Origin: Acanthaster planci | Lineage: Eukaryota > Echinodermata > Asteroidea > Valvatida > Acanthasteridae | Assembly (NCBI RefSeq): GCF_001949145.1 | Contig: NW_019091355.1 | Span: 5,738,699-5,802,698 of the forward strand | DNA: 64,000 bases | Reading direction: 5' to 3' | Shown: positions 1 to 10,400 of the stretch, piece by piece | How positions within the stretch are numbered: position 1 is the first letter of the stretch | Layout: each line of letters opens with the position of its first letter | The notes under the pieces: generated by a model | Told to the model about the DNA's origin: nothing | Database searches by the model: none | Seen by the model: only the letters and a program-made list of their open reading frames with translations | Program-made: the position numbers and the translations under genes

Positions 1-437
1 TAACAGCAACATGTTTAGATTTGGGAAGGCAGAATTCAGATTTAGAAAAACAAGTTAGTATATACATTTAGTTCACCAGTTCAGAAAATTTCAAAAATAG
101 AAAAAGCACCATCCTAAACTTATGTACATAAACACAAAGGCTTTTCATTATTTTCTCAAACAATACATAAAATTGTTGACGAAATCGGAACAAAAATTTT
201 CGAATACACATAGGAAACAAATAGGCCTTGAGAAAGGCAGACAAAAAATTGATTATTCCAGAGACTTGTCTGAAACTCTGACATCTTGAAGACACAACTG
301 AAGACTGGAGACTCTTGAGCTGTTAAGTAACCCTTTGAATGACTGAATAATGAAGAAATGGTTTCAGTCACTGAGATACAAGTTACATGTACTACATTAC
401 TCTATATACCAAATATCTGAATTAATTAGCCGCTTAC

Positions 438-585
438 TAAGTAGTGGATGCCTCATCCAGTTGTACAGCCATGCCAAAATGATTGTGATCCCAACCGACA
501 TTGCAATCAGTTGCCATGGTTCTTGATCCGAGCAACAGTCATTGACCTTCACCCGAGCATCATTAAGGTACAGCTTGGCAACCTC
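438..585 (-). CDS. SGPL1: SGPL1 coding exon 2 with membrane anchor
   Basis: The exon is 148 bp, entered in phase 0 after a pyrimidine-rich acceptor and left in phase 1 at GTAAGC (432-437). It encodes the EPWQLIA motif and the single transmembrane helix. A cysteine pair (CC) just before the motif corresponds to the HC of the human protein. Nothing resembling the next SGPL1 exon is visible between 1 and 437. Confidence 0.85.
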
Positions 586-1620
586 CTGAAAGTTAAAGGA
601 AGGGTACAAAATCTTTGAGATTCTTCACAGAAAAAGAAAATTCCTTGTCAATTACGGGGTTGATCAAAATGTTTGACTGAAAAGGGACTGGACCTTTTGA
701 CCTTAAATTGAAAGTGTTTTGATTTGTCAACAGAATGATTTGCCTTATAAGTTACAGGGACTAGTCAGAAGCCATGAATGCAGGCCTTTTCTTGTTTCAG
801 TATCTCTCAACCAGAAAAAACTGACTTGCTCAAACTATGACATTCTCATCCTTTTTGGCAATTCATATCTTTAGCAGTCTCTCATTTCAGTCCTGACACT
901 TTTCATGAATTTTCATGTCAAGGACAAGAAAGTTTCATTTTTGAAAATAATGAGAAAATGTTCAAGAATACATCTACATGTACCTGGATGGATGTCAATT
1001 CAAAACCAGGGGTGATGTTATCACAGGACAGCAGTGGAATTGCGTGCCTTCAATTTAATTTGACAATGACGTGCTTGTTTGCATCCACAAACTCGGGTGA
1101 GAAAATCATATTTCTTTCCAATTTACTATTCAAAACTATCTTTAAAAGGGGTCAAAATAATTAAGAGAACAATCGGTGATGTGGGAGATGTCATTCTGTA
1201 AGACAAGTGTAAGAGAGATATGATGACAGAGTTCAAAGTTACAGGCTTATCACTGAAAATTGTCATGATTGTGCTCAACTTCAAGTTGCTTGTGTTGTCA
1301 TGATTGTGAAGATATGTCAGTTGTGTGAGGCAATGCTATACATGGAGTGTCAAAGCATGGAGGTAGGGTCAAAGTGTCATGTCCACAGAATTTATTTCTG
1401 TAAACTAAAACACGTAGGGGACGGAGTTAGCGACTTCGAGTTCTCGAAGTTCACACAGTTTTACTGTTCACATCAAATACCCAGAATTTTGCCTGGTTCC
1501 TAACTTCTGTCATTCCTAATATCTGCTTGCTTCTTTCATGTTTTTAGCACTCCACTCTTTACTTACCGCATATTTCCACAACTGTTGTTCAACATTTGCT
1601 GCCGTAAAACTGCCCTCCAT
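438..1620 (-). CDS. SGPL1: Sphingosine-1-phosphate lyase, N-terminal part (gene runs off left edge)
   Basis: Joined coding exons are 1620-1567 and 585-438, minus strand, giving 67 residues plus one base. SGPL1 is the pyridoxal-phosphate enzyme of the ER membrane that irreversibly cleaves sphingosine-1-phosphate into a C16 aldehyde and phosphoethanolamine. Recognition rests on the N-terminus: residues around 39-61 contain the conserved EPWQLIA block followed by a hydrophobic segment (VGITIILAWLYNW), which aligns with the anchor of vertebrate SGPL1. The order is also the same: acidic/polar lumenal stretch, EPWQLIA, then the membrane helix. Splice sites are canonical (GCG|GTAAGT donor; CTTTCAG|GAG acceptor; CTTA|GTAAGC donor) and the phase is 0 between the two exons. 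The PLP domain and catalytic lysine lie left of position 1 and cannot be checked. The N-terminal block is short, but its match to SGPL1 is specific. Confidence 0.85.
586..1566 (-). other. SGPL1 intron 1
   Basis: This is a 981-bp intron with canonical ends. I see no coding potential, RNA gene or clear repeat inside it. Confidence 0.75.
1567..1620 (-). CDS. SGPL1: SGPL1 coding exon 1
   Basis: There are 18 codons from ATG (reverse complement of 1618-1620) to the donor GTAAGT (1561-1566). The start has a good Kozak context, with A at -3 and G at +4. No upstream in-frame ATG was needed to reach the conserved region. The encoded peptide (MEGSFTAANVEQQLWKYA) is poorly conserved, as expected for the lumenal tip of this enzyme. 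Confidence 0.8.
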
Positions 1621-2160
1621 TGTGCCTCGCTGGGAGAGAGCCGCCGGCGGGTTTCTTATTACTTCGTAAAGTTCGTCTAAATTAAATTACTGGAAAAGGG
1701 CACTAGGCCTACTTTCTCATCAAAGTTTACTTCAAAATAAAATGCCACGCCGATTGACAGCGGCGATCACGTGAAAATTTATTGCAAAATTACACGTATA
1801 TTTGTCACAGTAACCGGCGAACAATGGTTCTTCTCACCGTGTACTCATTGATCGGTTAACCGACCGGTTGACGTTACGTTTGCCAAGGGTTTAAGACCAT
1901 GACCCCAACGAACTTTGCTCTACTGGGTCAACAAACTTCACGGCAAACGGCACCCAGACGAACATCCACAACAGTAGTGCAGAAAACGAGTAGAACATCA
2001 GACGAAATGAATCATTTGAACTGCAGAGGGCGCTATTTAAATATCCATCTTGGAGATTCTTTTGTTGACTAGACTAGGTACGGGTGGGCCTTTCAAGAGT
2101 CGAGTTCGGACTAACCGTTTGAACTCCCACACTTTAGGCCCACTTTCCTACGGTATAAAC
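1621..2160 (-). promoter_or_regulatory. Probable SGPL1 5' UTR and promoter region
   Basis: This is the sequence immediately upstream of the SGPL1 ATG. It is locally richer in G+C and CpG than the flanks (for example around 1640-1655 and 1740-1775). It has no obvious TATA box near the ATG. It contains a full E-box palindrome TCACGTGA at 1767-1774 and, further out, a CTCF-like core AGAGGGCGCTA at 2025-2035. The transcription start cannot be placed from sequence alone. Confidence 0.4.
1767..1774. promoter_or_regulatory. E-box palindrome TCACGTGA
   Basis: This is a perfect 8-bp palindrome about 150 bp upstream of the SGPL1 start codon. TCACGTGA is the core recognised by bHLH-ZIP factors (USF, MiT/TFE). 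Function here is inferred from position and motif only. Confidence 0.35.
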
Positions 2161-4532
2161 GTGAACAGGGTTGTGAGAATTCAATTCATTTACATTTTTT
2201 TCTTCCTCGTGGCAAAATAGACAATGTACAACTTATGAGATACTGCCACTAAAGGTGACAAAGCTTGTGTCACTGCCATTACGAGAAGCAAGACAATACA
2301 AAAGAAAAACATACAAACAGGGAAAACATTAATTAGATACAAAATGAGCATCAAATAAAATGATGAATGAGAGGGTTATGGCAGGGGATTACATATACTT
2401 GATCACACATAAGACTAGGGGTACCCTAGAGACTGGGACGCATGAAATCCGTTGCATAAGATAATTTAATTTAAGTTGCTAAGCTTGAAACTGTTGACCT
2501 TAAACATCCGATCTGAGAGTAGACAAAGCTCTTCCATAGTTTAGGTTCGGAATAACCGATACTGTATTGAAAAGTAGAAGTTCTGAATATGAAACTCTTT
2601 TCTTTTTCTTTGTTTTATGAATGAAGACTTCTCAGAGTTCGTTATTACGAGGCATCATTCGTTTTGTAATATACAGTCTAGAATAGTGTCTTTTTTAGTT
2701 GTTTTAACTTGTCCAAGAACTCGTTCGTTTTTTTATTTGAAAGAGGCCTGCTTAGTTGTCAACTGACAGATTTCAGGTATTGTGACCAGTAAACATCAGC
2801 TGCATAACGGTTAGGCCTACCTGCCATTGGAGGTACACTGCAACTTCATAAATATATTCTTTTCAGTCTAATGGCCGGGGCTTGCTCCCCCTCAAGTTTT
2901 AAAACTGTTCCGCCGCCGTTGCTTTGAGGGTTCAGACTCTGCCGCTATCTCATAAAAAAACTTCGAAGAAAATATTGAAAATAAACGCTTCTAATTTAAA
3001 ACGTTTATAAAACAATTAAAGTGAAGTAATGAACACCCAAAACGCAAACAAAGGAAAACGTCTCCAAAACGCAAACTTGGAGAAATGCATCTTGCAAAAA
3101 CGATAAAAAAAAAAACAGAAAGAAAGAACGTTTGTGAAGAAAGTCTCGTATTTAAAAATGCACTGGAAAATACATATCGCTTTCAAAACGTACCTACACT
3201 GCAAGCCTATATCGTAAAGACGAACTTGGAAAAAATCTCGTAAACACAGACTTAGCAAAAATATACTTCACTTTTTGAAAATGGACATTTAGGCTAACGC
3301 TGGAAAATGTACTTCAAATTGCCTGTACTTGAACATGGGACGAACTGTATCCAATGAGATTCAAACATTCCAAACGTTCAAAAAACATAACATAAACATG
3401 TACACTATAAATTAAATTCTGCTCAAAGCTTTAATGGAAGGCCTAGCAGCAAAAACGCAAACTTTTGCAGGAAAGAAATCATTTGGACAAAGCCGTGAAT
3501 TCGGATAGAAATTAGTCTAATTACGTGGTATTCTTTACTAATTACTCCAACTGAAACATCAACATAAACGCTTGTACACAACTTTCATGTGGAGATTTTA
3601 CCATGGTGGTGTGAAAGCTGCAGTGAAATACCACCTTTACAATAACTTACGTGATAAAGGATATTACATGTAAACGCGGCGAATGGCTCGCTTTCTTTCT
3701 GTCTAGGTCTCCGGGCGAAAGCAATGACAAGGTCAAAGAACTTTCTGCAAGTACACGAGCGAGTTACACATATACTTGTGATTGGGTGAGTGTGGCAGAT
3801 GATCTGTTCGGCGCGTACAGGCCAAGAAACCTTTATTTTACGCTCGTATCATATTAAAGGGAGGTCACAAAGTGTGCATTGCCACAATTAATAAAAATTA
3901 TGCAAAACAATTGGGGCAGGTATGCAAATATCCAATGGGTAGAAACTCTCAGCCAATGAGAAGCGTTACAGCCACGTAAGGTCGCCAACTTGCCTATACT
4001 AGCAATGTGGCCCATAGCATGGTCACAGCCACTCAAGGCATGCAGAGCCTTTTCGTAAATTATGAAATCAATTTGCCCACTACCTCCCCCTCGAGCCCAC
4101 TGCTCTACATTTCAATCAGAGGATTTGGGCTACGTCCTTTTTATACTATGCTGGCCGTTTGGCGGCCGTAGACGTCCAGCAACCCATTATTTCTCATTTC
4201 ATAACTGAGCTTTCCCTTGACGGCTTAAATGTTCAACACTTAAATTGGAGAACATGAAGTACATACACTCGACTGTATGTGCAACATCAGTGGGGGTGAT
4301 CTTTTCCATTCTGTGTTACATATCACATTTGCCTTATTGCTCAAGTGTAGCCCGAATGAGCAACATCAGTGGAAGCCTAAAATTTTATACATATAATTCG
4401 TTACAATGAATTTCAAGTGTACTCATTTGCGTGCATAGCGTTATGGCACTTCCTGGCCGAATGTTTCACATCAGTGAGAAGAAAGTGCCCACACATTTAC
4501 TTTGTATGTTTACCCGGGCGTACTGCCCGTTG
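2161..4532. other. Intergenic spacer, no gene seen
   Basis: The spacer is AT-rich. Between about 3000 and 3480 the words AAAACG and AAACGCAAAC recur many times on the plus strand without a clean period. I could not find exons or a structured RNA. Confidence 0.5.
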
Positions 4533-4742
4533 TTTGGGTCTGGTGTGTCCGTGGTTGGGTCTGGTGTGTCCGTGGTTGGGTCTGGTGTGTCCATGGTTGG
4601 GTCTGGTGTGCCCATGTGTGGGTCTGGTGTGTCCATGGTTGGGTCTGGTGTGCCCATGGTTGGGTCTGGTGTGCCCATGGTTGGGTCTGGTGTGCCCACT
4701 GTTGGGTCTGGCGTGCCCATGGTTGGGTCTGGTGAGCCCAAT
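4533..4742. repeat. 21-bp minisatellite, ten copies
   Basis: Ten head-to-tail copies of a 21-bp unit with consensus GTTGGGTCTGGTGTGCCCAT plus G. Units start at 4533, 4554, 4575 and so on to 4722. Early copies end in TCCGTG or TCCATG, later ones in CCCATG, and one in CCCACT, so the array has a gradient of variants. Because 21 is a multiple of three and the unit lacks stop codons in several frames, the array stays open on both strands and yields artificial 7-residue protein repeats. I do not treat these as genes. Confidence 0.95.
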
Positions 4743-5214
4743 TTAACATTATATTGTAACCTGAGATTGTTTGACCGGACTACCATTGCGATCGATGTCT
4801 CACACTCAATAAGTTAATAACCTTCCAGGCCTCGGCATCAGCTCAAACAGATAAACAGTTTTGTGTTGTTTCCATCCCTTGAGTCCGCGTCTAAACGTAT
4901 ATCATTAGGATAAGACTGATCGGCTGATCAAAACTATTTTTTGAACACACGGTATGCTTTTGCCTGAGAGAGATTAAAAAATTACGGGCTGTTTCTTCTG
5001 CTGTGAATAAAGTGCTTTCAGGGGTATTGTAAAAGAAGCCAAATCAGACAGCTGACACAATATCATAATTGTTAACAAATTAAGCAAAAGAACATCTTTA
5101 GGCTACACAGCATACAATAATCACCGTGAAAATAAAGCTCAAGGCAACAGGTCAAAAACTTGTTCAATACGTTGTTAGGATTAAATACCTACAACTACAT
5201 CGATAGATTAGTAC

Positions 5215-5271
5215 ATTTTAGCCAGTCCTTCATTTTAAATGAGTCATTTAAAATGAAGGACTGGCTAAAAT
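5215..5271. repeat. Perfect 28-bp inverted repeat with 1-nt centre
   Basis: Left arm 5215-5242 and right arm 5244-5271 are exact reverse complements separated by a single G. The arms start ATTTTAGCCAGTCC. Flanking bases do not extend the symmetry. Such a near-loopless palindrome is unlikely to be a microRNA precursor; it looks like a recent inverted duplication or the relic of a foldback element. Confidence 0.95.
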
Positions 5272-6879
5272 TTAGATTACAGGCTATAGTTGCATAGACA
5301 AAATGCCAATTACATATTTTTCATAATAATGCATTACAGGAACCTACAAAACCCACCAACCTTTAAAAGAGAAAACATCACTAATAAATTGCATCAGCAT
5401 GATGTGATTAATATCCACGACAGCAGCAAGAAAAATATACATGTAAATTATTTATATCAATGATCATTTGTGATTCCATTCACCCATAATTATACAAAAA
5501 ACACCTTTTACTGTAAACACAACTTTAATAACATTAAAAAATACCGCCACGATGTAAGGAACACCACTCTGTGACCATTTTCACAAAGTGCCAAATAATT
5601 TATGCTGTTGGAATGCTGTTGCAATGACAAAAATAAGCCAACATTAGTAATTAAAAATTTCTAATCATCAATAAGTACTTGCCATTTTTAATTCAATATA
5701 CATGTATGCAGTAAAATTTGATCAGTCAAGTCTTTAGAATATAGAAAAACTACAAGAATAGACAACACTTATCATTTTCATCACACTGAAAATTTGCTTT
5801 AACTTCATAGTATGCATAAAAATTTCCTGACCCCACAAAAATCATTTTTTGGTTCAATTTTACACGTATGTGTGCAAGGACAGATTCAGGGGGCCATATA
5901 TCCCCCCTCCCCTTTAGAAAAGGAGCCACCCCCACTTATTAAGCAAATGAGAGAAAGGCGATTATTGATCTACTTCATTTTGCTTTCCTTTGAAATGCAC
6001 ATATAAAGCCCACAAATGTGTCCTCGCCCCATCCCTCAAAAAGGCCATACAGGGCTACATGAAAAAACGTCCAAATTGTTTGTCCCCCAAGAGTCCCCCT
6101 GAAGCAATTGGTTTTGGATTCACCCTTATTCCTGTGTAATGTACATGTATCGTCAGCATTTGTTGGCAAGTTATGCCACTTTTCTTAAGCACAGGTTTAA
6201 TTTACAGCCCATCATTTGTGCATTTCCTTTGAGCCAACGACATAATTCAGAATCTAAAGAAGGGCGCCGAAGAACAAACCACATGTACTACAATATACTA
6301 GGATTTTGATTTCAGATCCAAATTTGCTGCATCATGTTTTGAATTGGATCTTCATACTTGGACATGTCGGACACATTCTCACGTTCAGCCAAAAGCAGCT
6401 ACGACATGTCATGCGCTGAACCAATGAAATACAGTAACCGCCCATGTGTTTTGTGTCAATGCGTGTGTGCTTCTGATTGCGATATTCCAATTTGCATTGG
6501 TTTATAGAGGGAGTTTAGTCCCATAACCATCTTTCAACCAAATGTGCTTTTCAACAATACTTTAGACAATTACATTTTGGATAACTGCAAATGATGGACT
6601 GTACCTTTAAGTCTGAGTGGTGGTCTGACTTCTAAACTAGCAAAGTTTACAGGCTGATGAAATGCAGTTTTCTTTGTACTCTTTTTCAATGTATTCTTTC
6701 ACACCCCCCATTTAGTTAAATACATTGAAAAGTTCACTTCTTTAAACACTTCAAATTATCCCTTGCTTTCCTGGACAATTGAAGGTGCTGCTGCTACAAT
6801 ATCATCCAGGAAAGACAGTTCATTGCAGAGGTTTTTCTGTTAAAATTGTGAACCGTTGTAACATTTAGGCTTTCTTCCT

Positions 6880-7010
6880 GGATTGATACTACAGTTTTGC
6901 TCATGAATATGGAAATACTCATTAGTATAAAAAGCAAAAAGGCAGCAACCAAATGAAAATAAGGTCAACTGAAACACACAGGTGCAATTTGAAGGTTTGT
7001 ATTAAAACAT
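6880..7010 (+). repeat. Dispersed repeat, copy A left anchor
   Basis: It shares an exact block CTCATGAATATGGAAATA, with alignable flanks (CTACAGTTTTGCTCATG; GAAACACACAGGT), with 57064-57210. Divergence outside the core suggests an old copy. It lies just downstream of the P450 stop codon, possibly inside its 3' UTR. Confidence 0.7.
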
Positions 7011-7180
7011 TTTGATTGCAGCTACCCTTTAGCTACATACCCAAACCATGTCAAAATCAAGACGATTCTACATGATTTATATCAAACTTCAGAAGTTAGA
7101 GCTATGTAGCCAGCATTGATGGGGTACCTCTTCCTATGAGTCTATTTGTGTTATTTAGGTGTGGATACCAATTGATGAGC

Positions 7181-7443
7181 TTAATATTGCTTCTTAACAC
7201 ACACTTCCATCTCATCAATTGGCTGATGTGTCAGTGCCGCTACCCTGTTCAAAGTCAAGACGGACTCGGACTCCTTCCCTGGTACCTTGTAGAAAGTGTA
7301 CCGGCTGAACAGCCAAGTGAAGAGCAGGAAGATTTCTTTCTTGGCAAAGTCCTCGCCCAGGCAGACGCGACGTCCAGCACTGAAGGGAAGGAAACTCTCA
7401 GGGAGCTTGGAGAGAAGTTGTCCATTGTCATCCAAGAAACGCT
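7181..7443 (-). CDS. P450 exon 9: haem-binding loop and C-terminus
   Basis: The exon is 263 bp from TGTGATAG to TAA (7181-7183). It completes PERF, carries [10 protein letters not shown] with Cys447 and ends in a polar C-terminal tail. There is no frameshift or internal stop. Confidence 0.95.
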
Positions 7444-10400
7444 CTATCACAGAATGTAACAATAAATGTCAACTGTCATAGGAATAATCTGAAGGATATA
7501 GAGATGAAGTGCTGGTTTAGTAGATTTTCTATCCAGCACATCAGTGCCTTCTGTGTCTGTGAGGAAAAGTTACAGAAATCCCTGATTTGGAGCCAAAAAT
7601 CTATGCTTCATTTTCGTCATTTAGGCCTAAGACAAGAAACATTGTGATCATGCCACCACTGTTTGAAGAGTTACTGTCTAGCTTCAGGCTTCAAAGGCCC
7701 CACACTTGTGGTCTACCATGGAAGAAGGAAAAAATTGGTTCTACGATTGTGGCTATCAATCGTGAGGCAGTAAAATGCTTGTATGAAAATTGATGAAGGT
7801 ACATGTGAAGGTGTTTTGGGTTTCTTTTTGAGGGGGCAGGTCAAATTCAGTTTGTTAAAAAAGTGGGATCCTGCAAAACACAGATGATTTGTGTTTTACT
7901 GAGTTTGCTCCTTCTGGCTGAGGGTTTTTTTATTTGATAGAAGATATATAACGGTTTTTGCCCTTACCCAACGTATATTAATAAGCACTGTATGCTCAGT
8001 GCTTGTCCGAGAGCTTGCGAAATAGAAGATATTTGAAATTGAAGGGTTTAATTGGTCATTCTTGAAGAGAAACAGCCTCTTGTCTTAGAAGTGGAACAGC
8101 GGAAGCCACTTCAGTAACATGCACTGGTGCATTTGCAATTTTGAAAAGGAATATGGTGGAAAAAACTAGCAACATAACGATAATGTCAACAGAAGGTTAC
8201 AAAAGGCTTGCTCTACCATCAACATCTTAAAACAATTTTTAAATCACTCCAACTGACTACTTCATGATTTTAAGTCTGTGGAAAAAATGAGATTTTCTTT
8301 ACAAAACTACTGAAGTCTGAATTCAATGTTACTTGGTATTACTTGTAGCTCATAGAGATAAAAGTGGAAAAATTGCACTCAATCTTGAAGTACAATGAGC
8401 ATCCAACAGTGTTTCCAAAAAAATCCAGTTTCTGGATGAGTAGGCTATATTTTAAAGTTTGTGCTTTTACATGGATGGTTTCTTCTTGCATGTACATGAG
8501 ACTCTTATATACATGTATGTGGATGAATCTTGTATTGTAACACTGTTGTTTGAGCTTACAAAAACAATCACAGATGGGCATATTCAAACCAAGAGGGCAA
8601 GCATGCTATAAGCAGGCCCATTGGAAGGTATAAAAAAGGTGGGGACAGGGCATCCCCCCCCCCGTTCCGGCGGCCATGGCTATAAGTAACAATGTCGTAC
8701 ATGTGGAGAGTATCACGATGTTCCTGTCAATTGTGCAATGAACAGACTTTCAAATTTGCCAGCCCCTGTAAGAGGTACAACACTGGACTGATGACTGCGA
8801 GCTCCCACTAAGGCTAATAGGGACTATCAGGAGGAAAATAAAAACACTTTTTTTGGTTTTAAAAGTGTTGAATTTACCTGGTTTAAACTTCTCCGGTTCA
8901 TTCCATTCTTTGGTGTCATTGTGAAGGGCCAGAATGTCAATCATCACTGTAGTGCCTTTAGGAATGTCATATCCAGCTGCAGAATGGTACAAAACCAAAT
9001 ATCACACACCTAGCTGCTGAATAAATTCTCCCATTAAGAGAAATATCATGGGGGAAAATGGCAGACATACATGTGTACATACACAGTAAGAGGATAAAAT
9101 GACCAGCATATTTCCATACAGGATTTTAAATTTTTTCTTGAACGGCACCCAGGATGATAGGTTTTGGGTTTGAGAATGAAGGTAAAAGTAACGTGGACAT
9201 GGGGTTCATGGTTTTGGAAAACAGTGGCGTTTGCGGGCCAATGCAGGTGCTATGATGCTGGAATGGTAGACAGGAGATTGTGGGAAATATCAGTGGTGGT
9301 GATCAGGTCTTGTGAAGGGTGGAGCATCCAATTAGAGTGTGTTTGGTCACTTAGAGGGAAACAGGCCTCTGAATCCTGTTCCGTAAGGAAGGGACAGGGA
9401 CACAGGGTTAGGACAGAAATACTCACCCAGTGTGGTGTCCTCCATCACAGCATGGGGCAAGCCAGTTGGTGCCACTGTACCATACCGGAATATCTCAAGA
9501 ATGGTGGCTTCAGTGTATGGCAAAGAGGCCCTGTCATCCAGCGAGGGGAGTCTATCACGGCCTAAGACCTCATCAATCTCCATGGCAACCTTTTGCTGGA
9601 TGTCAGGGTTCTCTACCATGAGACCAACTGCCCAGTGAAGGGTAATAATAGTAGTTTCGGTTCCAGCTGTGTGTCAAAACATATCGATAAAGGAAACAGT
9701 CAGAACTTTGGAAAAAGCAAACTACAGTAAAACATTTGAGGCCTTAAATTTTGCAACCTAAACATTCTAACTCTTTGGTGTTTCCTTCCATGTAATTTGA
9801 ACTTCCACCACGTTTAAAATCAAAACTTACAAGAAGACACTGAGGTAAAAAGGAAAAAAAAGAATATTTTCAGAGGCAGATGGCAAGGAGGCAAATACCT
9901 TACAAAGAGCTGCGTTGGGAACTATTGAGGGCCCTTAGAGAGTGTACTAAAGATATAGATGTGGGAGCAGTTCCTTGACACTTGGTATGTGTAGCATGTA
10001 TATGCATACCTCTTGACCATACACAACAGAAACACACAGATGCAGCCTTGGCAGCAGTTTTCATGTTTCATTGCCAGAGAGTGTCAAGTCATGACAAGCA
10101 AAGATCGATAACGAAAGATGGATAACGGAGCCCAAAAGCTGTAATCACCATGGGCGCCATTTGAGCAAGTGATACGCCTGCGCAGTTTACATTAATGCTT
10201 GGGCGCAGGCTCACCAGGTGCACATGCCTGCTGCGGCACCTGCGCCTTTGCATTAATGTGCATTGCGCAGGCGTAACGCTTGCTCAAATGGCGCCTATGC
10301 GATTACAATGTTTTACGTGTATTTACGGTAAAGTTCGCCATCTTGCGGCACTATACGATCTTTGATAACAAGGTACTTCTGCCCCAAAGTGATGTTTCAG

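Larger units (their letters stand above)
4743..7180. other. Intergenic spacer with inverted repeat and old dispersed repeat
   Basis: No exon was found between the minisatellite and the P450 stop codon. The interval holds the perfect inverted repeat at 5215-5271 and one copy of a dispersed repeat near 6880-7010. It presumably also contains the P450 3' UTR; no convincing AATAAA on the minus strand was found close to the stop. Confidence 0.5.

Noticed and set aside
4417-4817. Overlapping open frames encoding GLVCPW-, GSGV- and DPTMGT-type repeats
   Set aside because: They are produced by the 21-bp minisatellite, which is free of stops in several frames on both strands. There are no splice sites, domains or flanking exons.
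5215-5271. MicroRNA precursor
   Set aside because: A perfect stem with a one-base loop and no bulges is not a Drosha/Dicer-type hairpin.
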